64,000 bases of DNA from Streptomyces iakyrus (GTDB lineage Bacteria; Actinomycetota; Actinomycetes; Streptomycetales; Streptomycetaceae): the NCBI RefSeq assembly GCF_000717055.1, contig NZ_JNXI01000029.1, positions 1 to 64,000 on the forward strand, read 5' to 3'. Positions within the stretch are counted from its first letter, which is position 1; each line of letters opens with the position of its first letter. The position numbers and the translations under genes were made by a program. The notes beneath the pieces were generated by a model. It worked only from the letters and a program-made list of their open reading frames with translations, did not search any database and was not told where the DNA came from. Positions 15,445 to 24,162 of this stretch are shown in pieces.

Positions 15445-16748
15445 GGCCCGTGCTGCCCCCGTGGTCCGGGACGCTCGCCGCGAAGGCCGCCGCCTTCATC
15501 ACGGTGATGTGCTGCGCCCTGGCGGCCCTGCTCGGCGTCCTGGTGCACGTGCAGGTGACGAACCAGACCGTCGGCCAGGCCCGCGACCAGGCACTGCAAC
15601 GGCTGACGCAGGCGACGGAACGGTACGAGGCCGGGGACACGCTGCGGCGGGGCGCCGGGGTGGACCCGCCGGAGCTGCCCGGGGAGCTGCGGGACCTGGC
15701 GGTGGCCGGGGACCGCGGCACGATGGTCGCCGAACGGGAGGGACGCCCCACGATGTGGGCGGCGGGTCCCGTCGACGGCGAGCGGGCGCTGGCCGTCGCG
15801 GTCGACTACTCGCAGCAGGCCCGCACGATCGAGGGCCTGGACCGGGCGATCCTGTGGTCGTCGGGCCTGGCGATCGGGGCGACGCTGCTGGTCGGGGCGT
15901 TCGCGGTGACGCGGGTGACGCGACGGCTGCACACCACGGCGCTGGTCGCGCGGCGGATCAGCGCGGGCGATCTGGACGCGCGCGTGAACGACCCCCGCAC
16001 GGGCCCCAGCACGGGTCCCCGCACCGGCCTGCGGACAGGCCCGCAAGCCGGCTCGCGCACGGGCCCGCGCAGGAAAGCCGGCCCGCAGGACGAGGTGGCC
16101 GCGGTCGCCGCCGCGCTGGACTCCATGGCGGCCTCGCTCCAGGGCAAGCTCCTCGCCGAGCAGCGCTTCACGGCGGATGTCGCGCACGAACTGCGCACGC
16201 CGCTGACCGGGCTGCACGCGGCGGCCGAGCTGCTGCCGCCGGGCCGTCCCACGGAGCTGGTCCGCGACCGGGTGGCGGCGCTGCGCACGCTCACCGAGGA
16301 CCTGCTGGAGATCTCCCGGCTGGACACCGGCCGGGAGCGGGTGGAGCTGGACACCGAGCGACTGGGGCCGCTGGCCGAGCGGGCGGTGCGGGCGGCGGGG
16401 AACGGCACGGAGGTCAGGGTCGTACGGGATGTGTCCGTGGAGACGGACCGGCGGCGGCTGGAGCGGGTGCTGGGCAACCTCGTGGCGAACGCGCACAAGC
16501 ACGGGCGGGGGCCGGTGGTGCTGACCGTGGACGGTCCGGTGGTGACCGTTCGCGACCACGGGGACGGGTTCCCCGAGTACCTGGTCGCCCACGGGCCGCA
16601 GCGGTTCCGCACGGAGGGCGGTACGCGCGGGCACGGGCTGGGGCTGACCATCGCGCGGGGGCAGGCCGAGGTGCTGGGAGCGCGGCTGGAGTTCGCGAAC
16701 GCGCCGGAGGGCGGGGCGGTGGCCACCCTGAAGCTGGCGGCGGAGTGA
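15441..16748 (+). CDS. Sensor histidine kinase (lipoprotein-linked, no adjacent response regulator)
   Basis: 435 residues: first TM helix about 13-35, extracellular domain about 36-130, second TM about 135-158, HAMP, then the kinase core. The phosphoacceptor box is ADVAHELRTPLTGL. The N-box is LVANAHKHG and the G boxes are DHGDGF and GHGLGL. The HAMP domain is interrupted after VNDP by about 25 residues of Thr/Gly/Pro repeats before DEVAAVAAALDSM. ATG at 15441 overlaps the lipoprotein stop. No response regulator gene is adjacent, so its partner must be encoded elsewhere. The lipoprotein-kinase order suggests sensing at the envelope. Confidence 0.88.
   Translation: MRPVLPPWSGTLAAKAAAFITVMCCALAALLGVLVHVQVTNQTVGQARDQALQRLTQATERYEAGDTLRRGAGVDPPELPGELRDLAVAGDRGTMVAEREGRPTMWAAGPVDGERALAVAVDYSQQARTIEGLDRAILWSSGLAIGATLLVGAFAVTRVTRRLHTTALVARRISAGDLDARVNDPRTGPSTGPRTGLRTGPQAGSRTGPRRKAGPQDEVAAVAAALDSMAASLQGKLLAEQRFTADVAHELRTPLTGLHAAAELLPPGRPTELVRDRVAALRTLTEDLLEISRLDTGRERVELDTERLGPLAERAVRAAGNGTEVRVVRDVSVETDRRRLERVLGNLVANAHKHGRGPVVLTVDGPVVTVRDHGDGFPEYLVAHGPQRFRTEGGTRGHGLGLTIARGQAEVLGARLEFANAPEGGAVATLKLAAE
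15996..16071 (+). repeat. Degenerate repeat insertion inside the HAMP domain
   Basis: The DNA encodes RTGPSTGPRTGLRTGPQ and related units of about four codons in a row (R/S-T-G-P). It sits in the connector between the two HAMP helices of the kinase and is in frame. Confidence 0.75.
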
Positions 16749-16861
16749 GGGCCCGGGGCCCGTTCTCCTATGGCCCAGCGTGAAGGGCGATGCCCCCTGG
16801 GCGCTCCTAATGTGGCGATAAGTCAGCTTCGGCACCCTCGCCCCGCATGGAGGTAGCCCCC

Positions 16862-17305
16862 ATGTCCCTGCGCAGCCGTCTCTCGATAGCCACCGCCGCC
16901 GGGCTCCTCGCCGCCGCGGCCGCCGTCACGCCCGCCTCCGCGTACGACGACTGGGACCCGAGCGGCGGCAACGGCCACCACGACCCCAACGGCGGGAACG
17001 GCAACGGACAAGGCTGGAACGGCAACGGCGGCAACAGCCAAGGCGGCAACGGCAACGGCCACCACGACCAGCGCCTCTACGAGGGCGTCGTCACGGCGGA
17101 CACCCTGGCACTGCGCAGCGCCCCCAACCGCGGTTCGCGGATCATCCGGTTCGCCCACCGGGGCGACGTCGTCAAGATCTTCTGCAAGACGGGCGGCGAG
17201 ACCGTGCGGGGCAATCCGCGCTGGTACCTGCTGACGGACGGCACCTGGGCCTGGGGCGCGGCCCGGTACATCGACAACATCGGCCCCGCGCCACGCTGGT
17301 GCTGA
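16862..17305 (+). CDS. Secreted protein with Gly/Asn-rich linker and SH3-like domain
   Basis: 147 residues. A cleavable signal peptide ends near ASA-YDD (about residue 28). Residues about 30-70 are a Gly/Asn/His-rich linker with repeats such as GGNGNG and GWNGNGG. The C-terminal half is a bacterial SH3-like domain (VTADTLALRSAPNRGSRII, then GDVVKIFCK and WYLLTDGTWAWGAARYI) with two Cys that could form a disulfide. ATG at 16862 is chosen because GGAGG (16850-16854) lies 7 bases upstream. The in-frame ATG at 16847 has none. It is probably exported to the cell wall. Confidence 0.85.
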   Translation: MSLRSRLSIATAAGLLAAAAAVTPASAYDDWDPSGGNGHHDPNGGNGNGQGWNGNGGNSQGGNGNGHHDQRLYEGVVTADTLALRSAPNRGSRIIRFAHRGDVVKIFCKTGGETVRGNPRWYLLTDGTWAWGAARYIDNIGPAPRWC

Positions 17306-17357
17306 CACTCGGTCCCCCAAAGGCACACAAGATGCACGGTTTGGGTAAGTTCCGGAC

Positions 17358-18722
17358 ATGAGCAAGGCCGGAATCACCGTGGCGACGGCGGACCCGCCCC
17401 CGCCCGCCGTCCGCCGCCTCCCCCGGCGCCGGGGCATCGAACTCGCCCTCATCGTGCTGGCCGTCCTGCTGTCGGTGTACGGCTACTGCGCCGTGGGCCT
17501 CGCCCGGCACGGGACGCTGCCGCCCGGTGCCGCGGGCTACGGCGCCGGGCTCGGGGTACTCGCGCTGCTGGCCCATCTGGCGGTACGTCTGCGGGCCCCG
17601 TACGCCGACCCGCTGCTCCTGCCCATCGGAGTGCTCCTCAACGGACTCGGCCTGGTGCTGATCTACCGGCTCGACCTGGAGACCCCCGGGGACCGGGCGG
17701 CGCCCGCCCAGCTGGTGTGGTCGACCCTGGGCGTGGCCCTGTTCATCCTGGTCGTCCTGCTGCTGCGCGACCACCGGGTGCTCCAGCGCTACACGTACGT
17801 CGGCGTGATCGCGGCCCTGGTCCTGCTCACGCTGCCGATCCTGTTCCCGGCGGTGAACGGGGCCCGCATCTGGATCCGGATCGCCGGGTTCTCCATCCAG
17901 CCGGGCGAGTTCGCGAAGGTGCTGCTGGCGGTGTTCTTCGCCGCGTACCTGGCGGCGAACCGCAGCGCGCTCGCCTACACCGGCCGCCGCGTCTGGAAAC
18001 TCCAGCTCCCCACCGGCCGCGTGCTCGGCCCGATCGTCGCCGTCTGGCTGGTCAGCGTCGGCGTGCTGATCCTGGAGCGCGACCTCGGCACCTCGCTGCT
18101 GTTCTTCGGCCTGTTCGTGGTGCTCCTCTACGTGGCCACCGGCCGCACCGGCTGGATTGCGGTCGGCCTGCTGCTGGCCGCGCTGGGTGCGGTCGCCGTG
18201 GGACGGCTGGAGCCGCACGTGCACAGCAGGATCGAGACCTGGCTGCACCCCTTCGCGTCCATCGAGGCGGGCGAGGGCGCGAACCAGCTCGCCCAGTCGC
18301 TGTTCGCCTTCGCGGAGGGCGGCCTGCTCGGCACGGGCCTCGGACTCGGCCACTCGTACCTCATCGGCTTCGCCGTGAAGTCGGACTTCATCCTGGCCAC
18401 CGCGGGCGAGGAGCTCGGCCTGGCCGGCATCGCCGCGGTCTTCCTCCTCTACGGCCTGCTGGTGGAGCGCGGCTTCCGTGCGGGTCTCGCGCAGCGCGAG
18501 CCCTTCGGCCGGCTGCTCGCGGTCGGCCTCGCCTCTCTGGTGGCACTCCAGGTGTTCGTGATCGCGGGCGGGGTGACCGGGCTGATCCCGCTGACCGGCA
18601 TGGCGATGCCGTTCCTGGCGCAGGGCGGCTCGTCGGTGGTCACCAACTGGGCGATCGTGGCGCTGCTGGTCCGGGTGAGCGACTCGGCCCGGCGCGGGTA
18701 CGACGGGCAGGACGCCCGGTGA
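17358..18722 (+). CDS. RodA/FtsW family peptidoglycan glycosyltransferase (SEDS protein)
   Basis: 454 residues with about 10-12 membrane helices. SEDS hallmarks are the NGARIWIRIAGFSIQPGEFAK stretch (about 170-190), the external loop with an Asp (EAGEGANQLAQSLFAFAEGG), the GLGLGHSYLIGFAVKSDFILATAGEE segment, and QGGSS near the C-terminus. SEDS proteins polymerise lipid II and work with a class B PBP. The next gene is that PBP and overlaps it by 4 bases. An N-terminal cytosolic extension (about 25 residues, Pro/Arg-rich) is typical of actinobacterial forms. It is more likely a sporulation or lateral-wall paralogue than the essential FtsW of the dcw cluster. Confidence 0.92.
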   Translation: MSKAGITVATADPPPPAVRRLPRRRGIELALIVLAVLLSVYGYCAVGLARHGTLPPGAAGYGAGLGVLALLAHLAVRLRAPYADPLLLPIGVLLNGLGLVLIYRLDLETPGDRAAPAQLVWSTLGVALFILVVLLLRDHRVLQRYTYVGVIAALVLLTLPILFPAVNGARIWIRIAGFSIQPGEFAKVLLAVFFAAYLAANRSALAYTGRRVWKLQLPTGRVLGPIVAVWLVSVGVLILERDLGTSLLFFGLFVVLLYVATGRTGWIAVGLLLAALGAVAVGRLEPHVHSRIETWLHPFASIEAGEGANQLAQSLFAFAEGGLLGTGLGLGHSYLIGFAVKSDFILATAGEELGLAGIAAVFLLYGLLVERGFRAGLAQREPFGRLLAVGLASLVALQVFVIAGGVTGLIPLTGMAMPFLAQGGSSVVTNWAIVALLVRVSDSARRGYDGQDAR

Positions 18723-20179
18723 CCCGGCACATCCGGCACGCCGGATACTTCTGCGTCCTGCTGCTGGTGGCGCTGCTGCTGAACGCGGCGCGCGTCCAGG
18801 TCGTCCAGGCACCGTCGTACGAGCGCAACCCGGGCAACCGGCGCCCCGACATCTCCCGCTACGAGCAGCCGCGCGGGGACATCGTGGTCGGCGGGCGGCC
18901 CGTCACCGGCTCCCGGGACACCCGCGAGAACCTGCGCTACGAACGGACCTACACCGACGGCCCGATGTACGCCCCGGTCACCGGCTTCGCCTCCCAGCTC
19001 TACGGGACGACGCTGCTGGAGAGCGCCGAGGACGGCGTGCTGTCCGGCGCGGATCCGATGCTGGCGCCGTTCCCGCTGTGGAACGACTTCACGCGGGCGC
19101 GCAACGCCGGCGGAGACGTCGTCACGACCCTCCACCCGGCCGCGCAGGAGGCCGCGTACCGGGGGCTCGCGGGCCGCAAGGGCGCGGTGGCGGCGCTGGA
19201 GCCGTCGACCGGCCGGATCCTGGCCCTGGTGTCCGCCCCGTCCTACGACCCCCAGCCGTTGTCCGGCAACGGCTCGGCCGCGGCCCGGGCCTGGGCGCGG
19301 CTCAACGCGGACGAGGACCGCCCGCTGCTCAACCGGGCGGTGCGGCAGACGTACCCGCCGGGCTCGACCTTCAAGGTCGTCACCGCGGCAGCGGCGCTGG
19401 ACTCCGGTGTCGTCACGGACTTCGAAGCACCGACCGACTCCCCCGACCCCTACCGGCTGCCCGGGACGCGGACGCGCCTGACCAACGCGTCGAAGAGCTG
19501 CAAGGACGCCTCCGTGCGCGAGGCCTTCACCCTCTCCTGCAACACGGTGTTCGCCAAGCTCGGTGTGGAGGTGGGCGGGCGGGACATGACGGCCACGGCG
19601 CAGGCGTTCGGCTTCAACAACGGGGGACTGAGGATCCCCTTCCCGGTGGCCCGGTCCACGTTCGACACCACGCTGGACAAGGCCCAGCTGGCGCTGTCGT
19701 CGATCGGCCAGTACAACACCCGTGCCACACCGCTGCAGATGGCGATGGTCGCGGCGGCCGTGGCCAACGGCGGCCAGGTGCGCGACCCGTATCTGGTGGA
19801 GCGCACGACCCGGCCGGGCGGCAGCACCCTCGTGACGGCCGGTTCGCGGGCGATCCGCCAGGCGATGTACCCGTCCACCGCCGTCCGGCTGCGGACGATG
19901 ATGCGGGACGTGGTCGAGAGCGGCGGCGGGCGCAAGGCCGCCATCCGCGGCGCCGAGGTCGGCGGCAAGACCGGCACCGCCCAGCACGGCCTCGGCAACT
20001 CCGGGACGCCGTACGCCTGGTTCGTCTCCTGGGCGCAGGGCGACCGCGACCTGGCGGCGCGGGTGGCGGTCGCGGTCGTCGTGGAGGACGCGGACGCGGA
20101 GCGCGGGGACATCAGCGGCGGCGGTGACGCGGCGCCGATCGCGCGGGCGGTGATGGAGGCGGTACTCAAGTCGCCCTGA
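18719..20179 (+). CDS. Class B penicillin-binding protein (transpeptidase)
   Basis: 486 residues. One N-terminal TM helix (about 8-25) anchors it. A dimerisation-type domain runs to about 140 and the transpeptidase domain follows. Active-site motifs are STFK (nucleophile Ser, about residue 217), SCN (about 268) and KTGTAQ (about 420). It cross-links peptidoglycan outside the membrane and pairs with the preceding RodA/FtsW protein. GTG at 18719 overlaps the upstream stop (GTGA), so the two are translationally coupled. About 486 residues is usual for this Streptomyces PBP family. Confidence 0.93.
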   Translation: MTRHIRHAGYFCVLLLVALLLNAARVQVVQAPSYERNPGNRRPDISRYEQPRGDIVVGGRPVTGSRDTRENLRYERTYTDGPMYAPVTGFASQLYGTTLLESAEDGVLSGADPMLAPFPLWNDFTRARNAGGDVVTTLHPAAQEAAYRGLAGRKGAVAALEPSTGRILALVSAPSYDPQPLSGNGSAAARAWARLNADEDRPLLNRAVRQTYPPGSTFKVVTAAAALDSGVVTDFEAPTDSPDPYRLPGTRTRLTNASKSCKDASVREAFTLSCNTVFAKLGVEVGGRDMTATAQAFGFNNGGLRIPFPVARSTFDTTLDKAQLALSSIGQYNTRATPLQMAMVAAAVANGGQVRDPYLVERTTRPGGSTLVTAGSRAIRQAMYPSTAVRLRTMMRDVVESGGGRKAAIRGAEVGGKTGTAQHGLGNSGTPYAWFVSWAQGDRDLAARVAVAVVVEDADAERGDISGGGDAAPIARAVMEAVLKSP

Positions 20180-20241
20180 CCGTTGCCCGGTTGGTGAGAC
20201 GGGACTACCGGCCGGAAAATGCCCGACCTACCGTTCGGTCC

Positions 20242-20751
20242 ATGACTGAGCCCACTGCCCCGTACGAACTCGCCGAGGTCAACATCGCCCGCCTGAAGGC
20301 CCCGCTGGACTCACCGCAGCTGAAGGACTTCGTCGACGCCCTGGATCCGGTGAACGCCGACGCCGACGCGGCCGACGGTTTCGTGTGGCGCCTGCAGAGC
20401 GACAGCGGCAACGCCACGGACGTGCCCGTCTTCGGCGACTCCTGGCTGATCCTCAACATGTCGGTGTGGCGCGACGCCGACTCGCTGACGGCGTACATGT
20501 ACCAGGGCAGGCACCGCGAGATGCTCGCCCGGCGGCGTGAGTGGTTCGAGCGGGTGGAGGAGGCCATGGTCACCCTGTGGTGGGTGCCGGCCGGTCACCG
20601 CCCGACCGTGGCCGAGGCGGAGTCCCGTCTGCTGCACATCCGCACCCACGGCCCGACGCCGTACGCCTTCACACTGCGGACGCAGTTCCCGCCCCAGGGC
20701 GCCCAGCCGCTGATCGGAGAGGTGCCGGAGGGGCTGGGCTGCGCGCTCTGA
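20242..20751 (+). CDS. DUF3291 family protein
   Basis: 169 residues. The DUF3291 pattern is clear: ELAEVNIARLKAPLDSPQLKDFVDALDPVNADADAADGFVWRL, then LILNMSVWRDADSLTAYMYQGRHREMLARRREWF and LWWVPAGHRPTVAEAESRL. The fold is a ferredoxin-like barrel related to antibiotic-biosynthesis monooxygenases. No function is established. It is cytosolic, without signal peptide. ATG at 20242. It is separated from the PBP by about 60 bases, so it could have its own promoter. Confidence 0.88.
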   Translation: MTEPTAPYELAEVNIARLKAPLDSPQLKDFVDALDPVNADADAADGFVWRLQSDSGNATDVPVFGDSWLILNMSVWRDADSLTAYMYQGRHREMLARRREWFERVEEAMVTLWWVPAGHRPTVAEAESRLLHIRTHGPTPYAFTLRTQFPPQGAQPLIGEVPEGLGCAL

Positions 20752-20797
20752 CGGGCGCCCGGAGTAGACATCGGGTCAACAAGTGGCGCACAGGGGA

Positions 20798-20829
20798 TTG
20801 ACGAGCTTGCTGACAAGCAGTCTCATAAG
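20798..20829 (+). promoter_or_regulatory. Putative promoter with overlapping inverted repeat (AurF-type gene)
   Basis: TTGACG at 20798-20803 resembles a -35 box, and CATAAG at about 20824-20829 or TCTCAT at 20821 could be the -10. Between them GCTTG-CTGA-CAAGC (20805-20818) is a perfect 5-bp inverted repeat. A repressor bound there would block RNA polymerase. The TetR gene at 21842 is the obvious candidate. Confidence 0.45.
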
Positions 20830-20865
20830 TGCATCAGTGACGTGTGCACAACGAGGTGGGCAGCC

Positions 20866-21804
20866 ATGACGACCCTGACGGAAGCCGATGCGCTCGACGG
20901 CCTGCGCGACGCCCTCGGCCTGCTGAAGGACCGGGAGCAGGTGGCCCAGCGGCTGCTCGACTCCTCCGCCAAGCACTCCTTCGACCCGGACAAGGAACTG
21001 GACTGGGACGCGCCCTTCGAGGAGGGCAAGTGGTTCTGGCCGCCGGAGCTCGTGTCGCTCTACGACACCCCGCTGTGGAAGCGGATGGGCGAGGAGCAGC
21101 GGATCCTGCTCTCCCAGCACGAGGCGGCGGCCCTGGCCTCGCTCGGCATCTGGTTCGAGATCATCCTCATGCAGCTGCTGGTGCGGCACATCTACGACAA
21201 GGCGGCCACGAGCGCGCACGTCCGCTACGCGCTCACCGAGATCGAGGACGAGTGCCGGCACTCCAGGATGTTCGCCCGGCTGATCGCCCAGGGCGACACG
21301 CCCTGGTACCCGGTCAGCCGCGCGCACCAGCAGCTGGGCCGCCTGTTCAAGACCATCTCCACCACGCCGGGTTCCTTCACGGCGACCCTGCTGGGCGAGG
21401 AGGTCCTGGACTGGATGCAGCGGCTGACCTTCCCCGACGAGCGCGTCCAGACCCTGGTCCGCGGCGTCACCCGCATCCACGTCGTCGAGGAGGCCCGTCA
21501 CGTCCGCTACGCCCGTGAGGAACTCCGCCGCCAGATGGTGACCGCGCCCAAGTGGTCCCAGGAGTTCACCCGCATCACCTCCGGCGAGTTCGCCCGCGTC
21601 TTCTCGGTGGCATTCGTGAACCCGGACGTCTACACGAACGTGGGCCTGGACAAGCGGGAGGCCCTCGCGCAGGTCCGCGCGAGCGGCCACCGCCGGGAGG
21701 TCATGCAGAACGGCTCCAGGAAGCTGACCGACTTCCTGGACGACATCGGGGTGCTGCGGGGGGTCGGACGGCGGCTGTGGAAGTCGTCGGGGCTGCTGGC
21801 GTAG
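20866..21804 (+). CDS. AurF-type diiron oxygenase
   Basis: 312 residues, all-helical. Diiron ligands are suggested by HEAAALASLGIWFE (about 85-98), EIEDECRHSRMF (about 127-138) and HVVEEARHVRYAREEL (about 205-220), the paired ExxxH pattern of ferritin-like oxygenases. The best match I can give is the p-aminobenzoate N-oxygenase AurF family, which oxidises aromatic amines. The substrate here is unknown. ATG at 20866 follows GAGGTGG by 6 bases. It is followed 37 bases later by a TetR regulator on the same strand, with a likely operator in its promoter. Confidence 0.85.
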   Translation: MTTLTEADALDGLRDALGLLKDREQVAQRLLDSSAKHSFDPDKELDWDAPFEEGKWFWPPELVSLYDTPLWKRMGEEQRILLSQHEAAALASLGIWFEIILMQLLVRHIYDKAATSAHVRYALTEIEDECRHSRMFARLIAQGDTPWYPVSRAHQQLGRLFKTISTTPGSFTATLLGEEVLDWMQRLTFPDERVQTLVRGVTRIHVVEEARHVRYAREELRRQMVTAPKWSQEFTRITSGEFARVFSVAFVNPDVYTNVGLDKREALAQVRASGHRREVMQNGSRKLTDFLDDIGVLRGVGRRLWKSSGLLA

Positions 21805-21841
21805 GGGCGGACATCCCGGTGCCCCGATTACCCTGCGAGGC

Positions 21842-22495
21842 ATGACACCAGCCGCCCCCACCCCCGCCTACCGGCGACTCAGCGTCGAGGAACGCCGCAG
21901 TCAGCTGCTGACCTCCGCGCTGGACCTCTTCGCCCACCGCTCCCCGGAGGAGGTGTCGCTGGACGACGTGGCGGAGGCGGCCGGGGTCTCGCGGCCCCTG
22001 GTGTACCGGTACTTCCCGGGCGGCAAGCAGCAGCTCTACGAGGCCGCCCTGCGCTCCGCCGCCGACGAGCTCCAGCTCTGCTTCGACGAACCCCGCGAAG
22101 GCCCGCTCCTCCCCCGCCTGTCCCGCGCCCTCGACCGCTACCTCACCTTCGTCGACGGGCACGACACCGGCTTCAGCGCCCTCCTCCAGGGCGGCAGCGT
22201 CGTCGAGACCTCCCGCACCACGGCCATCGTCGACGGCGTCCGGCGCGTCGCCGCCGAGCACATCCTCAGCCACCTGGGCGTCACCGGCCCCGGCCCCGGT
22301 CTGCGCATGACCGTCCGCATGTGGATCACCGCGGTGGAGGCCTCGTCGCTCATCTGGCTCGACGAGGACAAGCAGCCCCCCGCCGAGGAGCTCCGCGACT
22401 GGCTCGTCGAGCAGTTCGTGGCGATGCTGACCGTGACCGCCCGCCGCGACCCGCAGACCGACGCCCTGGTCCGGGCGCTCGCCGAGGATGTCTGA
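21842..22495 (+). CDS. TetR family transcriptional regulator
   Basis: 217 residues. The N-terminal HTH (about 15-60) reads RRSQLLTSALDLFAHR, then EVSLDDVAEAAGVSRPLVYRYFPGGKQQLYEAAL. The C-terminal ligand domain is helical and ends with LEPGTA-free, Ala/Asp-rich sequence. It lies just downstream of the AurF-type gene and probably controls that gene and itself. The ATG at 21842 is preceded by GCGAGG. Its stop overlaps the next small gene by 8 bases. Confidence 0.9.
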   Translation: MTPAAPTPAYRRLSVEERRSQLLTSALDLFAHRSPEEVSLDDVAEAAGVSRPLVYRYFPGGKQQLYEAALRSAADELQLCFDEPREGPLLPRLSRALDRYLTFVDGHDTGFSALLQGGSVVETSRTTAIVDGVRRVAAEHILSHLGVTGPGPGLRMTVRMWITAVEASSLIWLDEDKQPPAEELRDWLVEQFVAMLTVTARRDPQTDALVRALAEDV

Positions 22496-22805
22496 CACTG
22501 ATCCCGTGAAGAGCGAAGACACCCCCTTCGAGGGCGGCCCGATGGACGGCAGGGTCCTGCCCGTCCTGCTCGGCATCACCGGCCACCCGCCCAAGACGTA
22601 CCGCATCCCCGTCCCGGACCCCGCCGGCGGGCCGGACACCGTGCTCGTCTACCGCCGCGTCCCCCGGGGCCCGGGCCGGGTCGGCCTGTCCAACCGCTGG
22701 AAGTACGAGTACGCCCCGGAGGGCGTCCCGCCCCGCCGGCTCAACTGGCCCTGGTCGAAGCCAGACGCCACGCCGCCCGGCAAGCCGGACGACGCCGACG
22801 GGTGA
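22488..22805 (+). CDS. Conserved small hypothetical protein
   Basis: 105 residues, Pro/Asp-rich, starting MSDTDPVKSED. The middle has a beta-rich piece (GPMDGRVLPVLLGITGHPPKTYRIPVPDP) and a conserved-looking WKYEYAPEGVPPRRLNWPWSKP. No signal peptide or TM helix. ATG at 22488 overlaps the TetR stop by 8 bases, so it is co-transcribed. It reads like a Streptomyces family of unknown function. Confidence 0.65.
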   Translation: MSDTDPVKSEDTPFEGGPMDGRVLPVLLGITGHPPKTYRIPVPDPAGGPDTVLVYRRVPRGPGRVGLSNRWKYEYAPEGVPPRRLNWPWSKPDATPPGKPDDADG

Positions 22806-22911
22806 CCCCGTTGCGCCGAACCGCGCACACCCACCGCGCGCACCGCCCGCACACGCCCGATCCTCACGATGTCCGGCGGCACCACGCCGCCCCCGCACCG
22901 GAGGTGATGGC

Positions 22912-24162
22912 ATGTCAGGAAAGCTTCTGCGTCTGGTCTGCGTCGCGGCGACGGCGGCCGGAACCGTCCTGGCGCCCGTCCCGGCCACGGCCGCTCCCCA
23001 GCCCGACGCTGAACAGCGCCATGTCGCGGACCTCCTGACAGAGCTTCAGAAGCTGTACAGGAAGGCCGAGGAGGCCACCGAGGCCTACAACGCCACCGAG
23101 GAGAAGCTGAAGGAGCAGCGCGCCGGGACCGACCGCCTGGACCGCGCCCTCGCGCGCGCCCGGCTCTCCCTGCACGACAGCCGGGGCGCTGCCGGCCGGC
23201 TGGCCCGGCAGCAGTACCAGAGCAGCACCGACATCTCCCCGTACGTACGCCTGCTTCTGGCCCGTGACCCGCAGCACGCGATCGAGCAGGGCCATGTGAT
23301 CGGCCGGCTGGCCCGGGAGCGGGCCGACACCGTCGGCCGCCTGACCGGCGACGAACGCAAGGCCGGCGAACTGGCCCGCAAGGCCCGCACGGCCCTCGAC
23401 CGGCAACTGGCCCTCACCGAGCGGCGCAAGAAGGAGCGGGACGAGGTCCGCGCCCGCCTGCACGACGTCGAGAAACTGCTCGCCTCCCTCAGCCGCGACC
23501 AGCTCACCGACCTCGCCGAGTTCGAGCGGAAGGGCATCGCGAAGGCGCAGCAGGAGTTCCTGGCGTCCGGCGCCCTCGGCAGCGAACGCAACGGCGACGA
23601 CGACAAGGCAGACCAGACCGACGACACCGGCGGAGACGACAAGAATCGCGGCAGCAAGGGCAGCGAGGAGAGCAGGAGCGGCGTCCGTGCCCCGTCGGCG
23701 GAGGGCCGCCGGGCCGTGCGCTACGCCGTGCGGCAGCTCGGCAAGCCGTACGAGTGGGGCACGGAGGGCCCGAAGACGTACGACTGCTCGGGGCTGACCT
23801 CCCAGGCCTGGGCCGAGGCCGGGGTGACCGTCCCCCGGACCAGCCAGGAGCAGTGGAAGCGGCTGCGGCGCATCCCGCTGGACGAGCTGCGCCCCGGCGA
23901 CCTGGTCGTCTACTTCGAGAAGGCCACGCACGTGGCGCTGTACCTCGGGGACGGCATGGTGGTGCAGGCGCCCCGCCCGGGCGCGAAGGTGAAGGTCTCA
24001 CCGATCGCGGCCAACCCCGTCCTGGGCGCCGTGCGTCCGGACCCGGACGGGAAGCCCCTGCGGCGGTACGTGCCGCCGGAGCTCCCCGAGGGTGCCACGG
24101 ACGGGTCGGACGAGGGCTACGAGGGTTACGCGGCGCCCGCGCCGGACACGTCGGCCAGGTAG
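22912..24162 (+). CDS. Secreted NlpC/P60 peptidoglycan hydrolase with coiled coil
   Basis: 416 residues. Signal peptide about 1-28 (cleavage near TAA-APQ). Residues about 38-215 form a long charged coiled coil rich in Glu/Arg/Lys (LYRKAEEATEAYNATEEKL), as in RipA-type hydrolases. An acidic linker (NGDDDKADQTDDTGGDDKN) leads to the NlpC/P60 domain at about 263-385. It has the catalytic Cys in YDCSGLTSQAW, the His in THVALYLGDG, and a polar third residue near PRPGAKV. It should cleave stem peptides in the cell wall. ATG at 22912 follows GGAGG. Its 3' end overlaps the convergent flavoprotein gene by 37 bases. Confidence 0.92.
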   Translation: MSGKLLRLVCVAATAAGTVLAPVPATAAPQPDAEQRHVADLLTELQKLYRKAEEATEAYNATEEKLKEQRAGTDRLDRALARARLSLHDSRGAAGRLARQQYQSSTDISPYVRLLLARDPQHAIEQGHVIGRLARERADTVGRLTGDERKAGELARKARTALDRQLALTERRKKERDEVRARLHDVEKLLASLSRDQLTDLAEFERKGIAKAQQEFLASGALGSERNGDDDKADQTDDTGGDDKNRGSKGSEESRSGVRAPSAEGRRAVRYAVRQLGKPYEWGTEGPKTYDCSGLTSQAWAEAGVTVPRTSQEQWKRLRRIPLDELRPGDLVVYFEKATHVALYLGDGMVVQAPRPGAKVKVSPIAANPVLGAVRPDPDGKPLRRYVPPELPEGATDGSDEGYEGYAAPAPDTSAR

